Shown here piece after piece: positions 1 to 6,356 of a stretch of DNA of 8,203 nucleotides (positions are counted from its first letter, which is position 1; every line of letters begins with the position of its first letter). The notes beneath the pieces are model-generated. The model saw only the letters and a list, made by a program, of their open reading frames with translations. It did not search any database and was not told the DNA's origin. The stretch lies in contig SLGN01000301.1 in the NCBI GenBank assembly GCA_007123695.1, forward strand, positions 1 through 8,203, written 5' to 3'. The stretch is from Verrucomicrobiales bacterium (GTDB lineage: Bacteria > Verrucomicrobiota > Verrucomicrobiia > Verrucomicrobiales > DEV007). Both the position numbers and the translations under genes were made by a program.

Positions 1-878
1 ACGCGCCGCCCGCTCCCGACGTGCCGCGCCCCGGCGCTGCCGAGCCGGAAGCGCGTGCCGAGGGCGGGACGGACTTCGGCTTTCCCGATCCCGCCTTCCG
101 GGCGCCGGGCGACTTCGCCTTTCCGACGCTCGCGCCGCAGCCGGTCTCGCGCGGCTTCCGGGACCTCACCCGCGAGGCCGAGCCGTCCGAAACGACGAAC
201 GGCAAGGGCGAGTTCGCCCCGGCTCCGCCGCCGCTGCCCGCCGAAGCTCCGGCGCAGGCGGACGAGGCCTCCATCGACGAGCCGGCCGCTGCCGTCGCGG
301 GCGGGGGCGAAGGGGAGGGGACAAGCGACGCTGCCGCCGGAGCTGCCGACGCCGACGAAGGCGCGCGCTCCCTCGTTCTCTTCTGTTCGAACGACGCCGA
401 GCTGTGGGGCCGCGACGTCTACCGGGGCGCCCGCTGCCGGGCCCGCTCGGTCGAGGAATTTCCCGAATGGGCCGGTTGGGTTTCGATCCGGCGGCTCGAC
501 ACCGGCGAGCGGGTCTTCGCCCCCGTCCAGCGGGCCAGCCTGCGCAGCGTCCAGGGCAGCGCCCCCTACGGATTCAACGGCAGCAACGAGCTTTTCTACG
601 GGGCGCGCCATCTCGGCCTCTTTTCCGACACCTGTCCCAACGAGGTGGAGACCCGCTTCACCTACGGGGGATGGGGCTTCGGGCACCGCGCCCACGGCAT
701 CGACCCCGAGGTCGAGCAGCTCCAGGCCGCCGGGTGGGACGGGGTGGAGATCCCCGCCGACACCGTGTTCGAGATCGTCGTCCACGAGAGCCTGCCCCAG
801 CCCGGACCGCGCGACCGCGTCCTCGGCGAAGCGGCGGCGGCCCGGTCCGCGACGGCGGACTCCTGCGCGGCGGGATAG
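1..878 (+). CDS. Hypothetical protein with disordered N-terminal half, 5' end outside window
   Basis: The reading frame is open from the first complete codon (position 3) to the TAG at 876-878, so the true start probably lies upstream of the window; a GTG at 21 is in frame, but nothing marks it as a start. Roughly the first 120 visible residues are rich in Pro, Ala, Glu and Gly and look like a disordered linker. The C-terminal part (about nt 375-820) looks folded: it has many aromatic residues, three cysteines (in LFCSND, ARCRAR and DTCPNE), and a glycine/aromatic segment TYGGWGFGH at about nt 660-686. I do not recognise the family and assign no function. No membrane segment is visible in this portion. 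It lies about 55-90 nt upstream of the kinase gene on the same strand and in the same frame, so co-transcription is plausible. That it is real coding sequence is fairly sure; its role is unknown. Confidence 0.65.
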   Translation, partial: APPAPDVPRPGAAEPEARAEGGTDFGFPDPAFRAPGDFAFPTLAPQPVSRGFRDLTREAEPSETTNGKGEFAPAPPPLPAEAPAQADEASIDEPAAAVAGGGEGEGTSDAAAGAADADEGARSLVLFCSNDAELWGRDVYRGARCRARSVEEFPEWAGWVSIRRLDTGERVFAPVQRASLRSVQGSAPYGFNGSNELFYGARHLGLFSDTCPNEVETRFTYGGWGFGHRAHGIDPEVEQLQAAGWDGVEIPADTVFEIVVHESLPQPGPRDRVLGEAAAARSATADSCAAG

Positions 879-932
879 GGAAGAGGGAGTTTCTCCTGTG
901 GAAAAGAGGCTGCCAAGCGTTTACTTTCCACT

Positions 933-3674
933 ATCGCGAAGTCTCCCGACACCCCCCCGATTCCGAACTTCGAGATCCTCGCCCGCATCGGCGGAGGAGC
1001 CTACGGAGAGGTCTACCTTGCCCGCACCGTCACCGGCATGTACCGGGCGGTGAAAGTGGTGCGTCGCGAGGACTTCGAGTACGAGCGCACCTTCGAGCGC
1101 GAGTTCGAGGGCATCCAGCGCTACGAGAAAGTCTCGCAGAACCATCCCGGGCTCGTCTCCGTGCTGCACGTCGGGCGCGACGACGCGGGGGGCTTCTACT
1201 ACTACGCGATGGAGCTGGCCGACTCGGTGAGCGGCGAGCCCGTCGAGACCGGGGTCGAGTCCTACCGGCCGCGCACGCTTTCCTCCGACCTGCGCCGCCG
1301 CACCGTGAGCTCGCCCCGCGAATGCGTCGATCTCGGCATCGCCCTGGCCGAAGCCCTCGGCCACCTGCACGAGGCCGGGCTGATCCACCGCGACGTCAAG
1401 CCGTCGAACATCATCTTCGTCCAGGGGCAGCCCAAGCTCGCCGACGTCGGGCTGGTCGCCACCTCGGGCCAGCGGACCTTCGTCGGGACCGAGGGCTACA
1501 TGCCGCCCGAGGGGCCCGGCACCGAGTCGGCCGATCTCTACTCCCTCGCCATGGTGCTCTACGAGATGCACACGGGCAAGGACCGCCTCGACTTCCCCGA
1601 GCTGCCGACCAATCTCGAGATCCCTCCGAGCGTCAACCGCGACGAATGGCGCGCCCTCAACGCGGTGATCTGCCGGGCGGGCTCGCCCGATCCGCGCAAG
1701 CGCTTCGACTCGGGACGCGACCTGGCCCGCGCGCTCGGCGCGGTCTGCGCGGCCCAGTGGAAGGCGCCCGAGCCGAAACGCAGCCTGCTGCCCGCCGCCT
1801 TCGGCTTCCTCGCCGTGTTCGGGCTGCTCTCGCTGCTCGCCGGCGGCGGCTACTGGCTTTGGCTCGACAACCGGTCCTTCTTCGACGAGCACGGACCGCT
1901 CCTCGCCGACAAGATCCGGGGCAAGGGGATCGAAGGATCGGGGCTGCGCCCGCCGGACACGGGGATCGCGCCCGTCGCGCCGACCCCGGAGGAAAAGGCG
2001 GACGACCCCGCCCCGCCCGAACCTCCCGAGACGCAGCCCGGATCCGAGGCGCCGGGCGACGCTCCCGCCGAACGGACACCCGAGCCCCCCGGCGACGGCG
2101 ACACCTCCGCGCCGCCCGCTCCCGAGCCTTCCCCGCCCGATCCCGCCGAGGAGCCGGAAACGCCCGCCGCCGACGGAAAGCCCATCCTCGCCGAGATCGT
2201 GCGGGGCCGGGTCAAGATCACCAGCCACCCTTCCGCCGCCCGCGTCTACCTCGACGGGGAGGAGATCGGCGTGACCGAGACCAAGCTGCTCGACCTCGAG
2301 GTCGGTCCCGTCGAACTCGTGCTGCGGCGCGACGGCTACCGGGACTATCGCCACGAGGGCGAAGTGCGCGAGGGCACCCAGGTCGTCAACGCCGTGCTCC
2401 GGCCCGACCAAGGCCCCCGGCCCGGCGAGCCTTGGACGAACTCGCTCGGCGTCGAGTTCGTCCCCGCCGAGGACGGACGCCATCGATCCGCCGAGATGGT
2501 CGGCGTGGGGCTGTTCGACCAGTTTCTCGACGAGACCGGCATCGAGATGCCGCGCGGCGGGGTCAACGGCGTCGTCCAGGTGGCGGAGGACCGCGCCCTC
2601 TGGCAGTTCAGCGACTGGCTCGCGGCGAAGGACCGCGAAACCGGCCATCTCGGCGAGGGCGAATACTACCGCCCCTTCCGCGACCCCTCCCTCGGCCGCA
2701 GCGATTCCTTCGGCCTCGAGATCAGCGGCGAGACCGGGGTCCTCGTCCTCAACACCGAGCCGAGCGGCGCCGAAGTCTTCCACAACGGAGTCCGCCTCGG
2801 CGAAACTCCCGCAGTGCTCGACGGGCTCCGCCTCGGCGACTTCGAGCTCGAACTCCACAAAGAGGGCTACAGCACCGCCGTCGCCATGGGCACCCTCTCC
2901 GGCGTCGAGCCGCAGGATCTCGTCGTGGCGCTGGATCGCGACGACTCTCCCGTCTTCGGGGAAACCTGGACCAACAGCCTCGGCATGGCCATGGTCCCGG
3001 TGGGCGGGCTTCTCGTCGCCTCCACCGAGACGCCTTCGCGATCCTACCTCGCCTACTTGAGCGACCGCGGCGTCTACATCGACCCCGCCACCTCCGCAGC
3101 GGGTTTGAACTTCCCCGCCGCAGGCATCGGCTACGACGACGCCGTCGCCTTCTGCGAATGGCTGACCGAGCGCGAGCGCAGTCTCGGGCGCATCCGACCG
3201 TGGCAGCGCTACCGCCTGCCCACCGACCTCGAGTGGAGCCGATTCGTCGGGTTGGTCGGCGAGACGGGTTCGAGCCCCGAGCAGCGCAGCCAGGCGGGCG
3301 ACGGCGCCTTTCCCTGGGGCGAGGAATGGCCTCCGCCGCCGGATTCGGGCAATTTCGCCGACCTTTCCGCGAGCGGCTACCTCGGCGGCAGCGTGATTCC
3401 GGACTACACCGACGGCTTCGAGACCTCCGCACCGGTCGGGAGCTTCGGCCCCTCTCCCGAAGGCCTCTACGACCTCGCCGGCAACGTCTGGGAGTGGGTC
3501 GAGGATTTCTACAGCGACACCGACGAAGGCCTCCGCGTCGTCCGCGGCGGCGGCTGGAACTCCTCCGAGCGCGAGGTCCTCGCCGCCGCCTACCGGAACC
3601 CCGTCCCGGCCGACGCTCGCGAGGCCTTCTACGGATTCCGCTACGTCCTCGAGGACCTCGGCGGCCCCCGCTGA
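933..3674 (+). CDS. Transmembrane Ser/Thr protein kinase with two PEGA and two FGE-sulfatase-like modules
   Basis: Hanks-type kinase, predicted to phosphorylate Ser/Thr in the cytoplasm in response to signals sensed by its C-terminal outer part. Domains in order: kinase (nt ~969-1755) with glycine loop IGGGAYGEVY, Lys in YRAVKVV (nt 1053-1055) and catalytic HRDVKPSN (Asp at nt 1392); the DFG motif reads DVG (nt 1443-1451) and APE reads PPE. One membrane helix follows (nt ~1785-1865), then a Pro/Glu-rich linker (~1930-2190), PEGA 1 (~2205-2403), a degenerate FGE-like segment (from 2424), PEGA 2 (~2736-2934) and an FGE-sulfatase domain (~2958-3653) with YDLAGNVWEW, RVVRGGGW and GFRYV. The FGE domain lacks the usual C-terminal cysteine region, so a binding role is likelier than catalysis. 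The start is unresolved: the first in-frame ATG (1038) lies after the glycine loop. ATC at 933, giving IAKSPDTPPIPNFEIL, is used here as the best in-frame guess. Similar kinase-PEGA-FGE proteins are known in Verrucomicrobiota. Confidence 0.9.
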   Translation: MAKSPDTPPIPNFEILARIGGGAYGEVYLARTVTGMYRAVKVVRREDFEYERTFEREFEGIQRYEKVSQNHPGLVSVLHVGRDDAGGFYYYAMELADSVSGEPVETGVESYRPRTLSSDLRRRTVSSPRECVDLGIALAEALGHLHEAGLIHRDVKPSNIIFVQGQPKLADVGLVATSGQRTFVGTEGYMPPEGPGTESADLYSLAMVLYEMHTGKDRLDFPELPTNLEIPPSVNRDEWRALNAVICRAGSPDPRKRFDSGRDLARALGAVCAAQWKAPEPKRSLLPAAFGFLAVFGLLSLLAGGGYWLWLDNRSFFDEHGPLLADKIRGKGIEGSGLRPPDTGIAPVAPTPEEKADDPAPPEPPETQPGSEAPGDAPAERTPEPPGDGDTSAPPAPEPSPPDPAEEPETPAADGKPILAEIVRGRVKITSHPSAARVYLDGEEIGVTETKLLDLEVGPVELVLRRDGYRDYRHEGEVREGTQVVNAVLRPDQGPRPGEPWTNSLGVEFVPAEDGRHRSAEMVGVGLFDQFLDETGIEMPRGGVNGVVQVAEDRALWQFSDWLAAKDRETGHLGEGEYYRPFRDPSLGRSDSFGLEISGETGVLVLNTEPSGAEVFHNGVRLGETPAVLDGLRLGDFELELHKEGYSTAVAMGTLSGVEPQDLVVALDRDDSPVFGETWTNSLGMAMVPVGGLLVASTETPSRSYLAYLSDRGVYIDPATSAAGLNFPAAGIGYDDAVAFCEWLTERERSLGRIRPWQRYRLPTDLEWSRFVGLVGETGSSPEQRSQAGDGAFPWGEEWPPPPDSGNFADLSASGYLGGSVIPDYTDGFETSAPVGSFGPSPEGLYDLAGNVWEWVEDFYSDTDEGLRVVRGGGWNSSEREVLAAAYRNPVPADAREAFYGFRYVLEDLGGPR

Positions 3675-3697
3675 GCAACGAGGAAGCCCGTCCCGCC

Positions 3698-4780
3698 GTG
3701 CATCTCTATCTGCACATTCCCTTCTGCCGACGGATCTGCCCCTACTGCGGCTTCTACAAGCACACCCCCGGCAAGCTCGCCAACCGGGCCTTCGTCGATG
3801 CGGTGCTGGCCGAGGCCGAGCTCCGGGGGAGCGGGTTCGCGCCCCGCACCGTCTTCTTCGGCGGCGGCACCCCGAGCCTGCTCAGCCCCGCGCTGCTGCG
3901 CCGGCTCATGTCCGGACTCGCGCAGCGCCTCGACCTCTCCCAAGTCGAGGAATGGACCGTCGAGGCGAATCCGGCGACTTTCGATGCGGCCAAGGCCGAG
4001 CTGCTGCGCGAGGGCGGGGCCGACCGGATCAGCCTCGGCGTGCAGTCCTTCGAGCCGGACGTGCTCGCGACCCTGGGCCGCGACCATTCGCCCGCCGATG
4101 CCGAGGCTGCGTTCCACACCTTGCGGGGAGCGGGCTTCGCCAATCTCAGCATCGACCTCATGTTCTCCATCCCCGGACAAAGCCGCGCCCATTGGCTGGC
4201 CGACCTCGACCGGGCCGTGGCGCTCGCGCCCGAGCATGTCTCCGCCTACAACCTCACCTACGAGGAGGATACCGAGTTTCTCGACCGGCACCGGCAGGGC
4301 GAGCTCGACAGCGACGAGGACCGCGACGCCGAACTTTTCCACCTCGCCGCCGACCGTCTCGCCGCCGCCGACTACCTCCACTACGAGATCTCCAACTACG
4401 CCCGTCCCGGCTTCGAGTCGAAGCACAACCGGGCCTATTGGTCGGGCGCCGACTACCTCGGGCTCGGGCCCGGCGCCGTTTCCACTCTCGACGGCCGCCG
4501 CTGGCGGAACCTGCCCGACACCGCAGGCTATGTGCGCGCCCTCGACGCCGGGATCGACCCGCGCATCGAGTTCGAAACCCTCGGCGCGGAGGAGCGTCGG
4601 CTCGAGGCGCTGGCGATGCAGTTGCGCACCCGCGAGGGCGCCCCCCGCGAACTCGCCGCCGACGAAGACGCCGTCGCCCGGCTCGCCGGGACCGGCTGGA
4701 TCGAACTGCGCGGAGGGCGCATCGTCCTCACCCGCGAGGGAAAGGCTCTCGCCGATCCCATCGCCGCGCAGCTTGCCTGA
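3698..4780 (+). CDS. hemW: HemW, radical SAM heme chaperone (HemN-like)
   Basis: Cytoplasmic radical SAM protein of the HemW family, often annotated as oxygen-independent coproporphyrinogen III oxidase; characterised members bind and deliver heme. From GTG 3698 the product is 360 aa, near the usual family length. It opens MHLYLHIPFC and carries the 4Fe-4S motif C10-x3-C14-x2-C17, followed by G-F. The Phe stands where true HemN has a fourth cysteine, which favours HemW over HemN. The SAM-binding GGGTPS is at residues 55-60, VEANP at 88-92, ISLGVQSF at 111-118 and DLMFSIPGQ at 153-161; the later YEISNYARPG and HNRAYW are also family-typical. GTG 3698 is chosen because homology starts there and a GAGGAA lies about 12 nt upstream. 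A CTG at 3671 overlapping the kinase TGA is an alternative that would add nine residues. Translational coupling with the kinase is possible. The frame stays open far upstream, but that part is a GC-rich shadow. Confidence 0.95.
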   Translation: MHLYLHIPFCRRICPYCGFYKHTPGKLANRAFVDAVLAEAELRGSGFAPRTVFFGGGTPSLLSPALLRRLMSGLAQRLDLSQVEEWTVEANPATFDAAKAELLREGGADRISLGVQSFEPDVLATLGRDHSPADAEAAFHTLRGAGFANLSIDLMFSIPGQSRAHWLADLDRAVALAPEHVSAYNLTYEEDTEFLDRHRQGELDSDEDRDAELFHLAADRLAAADYLHYEISNYARPGFESKHNRAYWSGADYLGLGPGAVSTLDGRRWRNLPDTAGYVRALDAGIDPRIEFETLGAEERRLEALAMQLRTREGAPRELAADEDAVARLAGTGWIELRGGRIVLTREGKALADPIAAQLA

Positions 4781-4889
4781 GCCCGCCCCGTTTGCCCGGA
4801 CCCCCGACGGACCTTGCGCAAACGCGGCGAAAAGCGCGCCGATGCGGGATTGCCAGACCCCGCACCCTTGGCGCAGACTGGTCGCAGCC

Positions 4890-6353
4890 ATGAACATCCA
4901 GAGACTCGCGAAACCTTCCTTCCTCGCCGCCTTGCTCCTCGTCGCCTCGGCCCTCGCGGCGATGCCGCCTGCGGTGGCCTCCGAGGAAGGGTCCGGGCTG
5001 CGGCTCGCGGTCTTTTCCGCCGACGCGACCCCGCCCATCGGCAGCCCCGTCGCCTACGCCAAGACCCGCAGCATCACCGACCCGCTTTTCGCCAAGGGGA
5101 TCGTCCTGCTCGGGGCGGGCGAGCCGATCGTTCTCTGCTCGGTCGATTTCATCGTGATCGCGAACCAAGGCCACGACGCCTGGCGCGAGGCCCTCGCCGA
5201 GGCCGCCGGGACCTCGCCCGGCCGCGTCGCCGTGCAGGTCGTCCACCAGCACGACGGGCCCCGCTGCGACTTCGGCGCCGAAGCCATCGCGAAGGAGGCC
5301 GGACTCGGCGGGCTGCGGCAGGACGACGCCTTTCTCCACCGCACCATCGCCGCGACCTCCGCGGCCCTGCGGGAATCCCTCGGCTCGGCCCGGCCCGTGA
5401 CCCACCTCGGCACCGGCGTCGCCGAGGTCGAGAAGGTCGCCTCGAACCGCCGACTCCTCGGGCCCGACGGCAAGGTCGCCATCGCCCGTTCGAGCTCCTA
5501 CCGCATCCCCGAGCCGATCCTCTCGCGCCTGATCAAGGCGGCGCGGCGCCAGGGCTACGAACTCAGCGCCACCCGTGTCGAAGAGGCCATCGCCGCGCCC
5601 GAGGGCGTCATCGATCCCGAGCTGAAGATGGTGACCTTCTTCGACGGCGAAGATCCCATCGCCTCGCTCAGCTACTACGCCACCCATCCGCAGAGCTTCT
5701 TCGGCGAGGGCGACGTCACCAGCGAGTTCGTCGGAATCGCCCGGTCGAGGATCGAGAAAGAGCGCAGCGGGCTGCCGCTCGTCCATTTCAACGGCGGAGC
5801 GGGCAACATCGCGGCGGGCAAATACAACGACGGCACCCCCGAGCTGCGCGTGATCCTGACCGACCGCATGGCCGACGGGATGCGCCGCGCCTGGGAGGCG
5901 ACGGAGCGCCGCCCGCTGGAGCCCTCGCAGGTGGAATGGCGCGTCGTCCCCGTGTCCCTGCCCGTGCCCGACCACCTCGACGAGACCGCCCTGCGCGCCA
6001 CCCTCGCCGACGAGAGCCTGCCCGACACGAGCCGCCTCGCCGCAGCCGGCAAGCTTTCCTACCTGCTGCGGACCAAGGCGGGGCACCGCATCGAGCTGTC
6101 GAACCTGCGCCTCGGCCCGGTCGACATCCTCCATTTTCCCGGCGAGCTCTTCGTCGAATACCAGCTCGCCGCGCAGGAGTCGCATCCCGACCGCATCATC
6201 TGCATGGCCGCCTACGGCGACGGAGGGCCCGGCTACATCGGCACCGAGATCTCCTACGACGAGGGCGGCTACGAGACCCAGCCCAGCTCGACCAACGTAG
6301 CCCCCGAGGTCGAGGGCGTCCTGATGCAGGCGCTCGACGAGCTGCTGCGTTAG
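4890..6353 (+). CDS. Secreted neutral/alkaline ceramidase-like hydrolase
   Basis: The 487-aa product has a clear Sec signal peptide: NIQRLAKP, a hydrophobic core FLAALLLVASALAA, and a likely cleavage after AVA near residue 30. The rest resembles the neutral/alkaline ceramidase N-terminal family (zinc amidases that cleave N-acyl sphingosines). It has the opening AVFSADATPPIG (40-51), the metal-site HQHDGP (H119, H121), YATHPQSF with H266, NGGAGN (301-306) near where ceramidases carry their nucleophile, FPGELFVEYQ (416-425, E419 a likely ligand) and YDEGGYE (456-462). At about 490 residues it is shorter than the classic ~640-670-aa bacterial and animal enzymes and lacks their C-terminal Ig-like domain, like many Verrucomicrobia/Planctomycetes relatives of unknown substrate. 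The substrate may therefore not be ceramide. ATG 4890 is chosen because it directly precedes the signal peptide; ATG 4842 would put 16 polar residues in front. No clear Shine-Dalgarno sequence is visible. It probably has its own promoter, being 109 nt after hemW. Confidence 0.85.
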   Translation: MNIQRLAKPSFLAALLLVASALAAMPPAVASEEGSGLRLAVFSADATPPIGSPVAYAKTRSITDPLFAKGIVLLGAGEPIVLCSVDFIVIANQGHDAWREALAEAAGTSPGRVAVQVVHQHDGPRCDFGAEAIAKEAGLGGLRQDDAFLHRTIAATSAALRESLGSARPVTHLGTGVAEVEKVASNRRLLGPDGKVAIARSSSYRIPEPILSRLIKAARRQGYELSATRVEEAIAAPEGVIDPELKMVTFFDGEDPIASLSYYATHPQSFFGEGDVTSEFVGIARSRIEKERSGLPLVHFNGGAGNIAAGKYNDGTPELRVILTDRMADGMRRAWEATERRPLEPSQVEWRVVPVSLPVPDHLDETALRATLADESLPDTSRLAAAGKLSYLLRTKAGHRIELSNLRLGPVDILHFPGELFVEYQLAAQESHPDRIICMAAYGDGGPGYIGTEISYDEGGYETQPSSTNVAPEVEGVLMQALDELLR

Positions 6354-6356
6354 CGG

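Noticed and set aside
876..968. Read-through fusion of the upstream unknown gene with the kinase through the in-frame TAG at 876-878
   Set aside because: The two are in the same frame, but the sequence between them is AT-richer and intergenic-like, and the upstream protein ends in low-complexity sequence; nothing suggests stop-codon recoding.
55..1053. Open plus-strand frame containing the GTG at 898
   Set aside because: It is an Arg/Ser/Pro-rich shadow over the first gene; only its segment from GTG 898 matters, as one hypothesis for the kinase start.
921..2858. Long minus-strand frame opposite the kinase
   Set aside because: It mirrors the kinase codons, with Gly/Ala/Val/Glu-rich text and no recognisable motif, while the opposite strand has clear kinase and PEGA motifs.
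404..3697. Long plus-strand open frame continuous with hemW
   Set aside because: The translation is Arg/Pro-rich, out of frame with the well-supported kinase, and shows no domain until the hemW start near 3698; it is a GC-rich shadow.
4789..4824. Inverted repeat CGTTTGC / GCAAACG after hemW, as a terminator
   Set aside because: A 7-bp stem with a 22-nt loop and no T-tract is too weak to call.
4850..4879. TTGCCA and CAGACT spaced 18 nt apart, as a promoter for the ceramidase-like gene
   Set aside because: The -10 matches only three of six bases and would leave almost no leader; indistinguishable from chance.
4842..4889. Upstream in-frame ATG 4842 as start of the ceramidase-like gene
   Set aside because: It would place 16 polar residues before the signal peptide; ATG 4890 gives a textbook signal peptide.
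3641..6185. Two long minus-strand frames (3641-5038 and 4728-6185) opposite hemW and the ceramidase-like gene
   Set aside because: Both are antisense shadows without motifs; the plus strand carries intact family signatures and a signal peptide.
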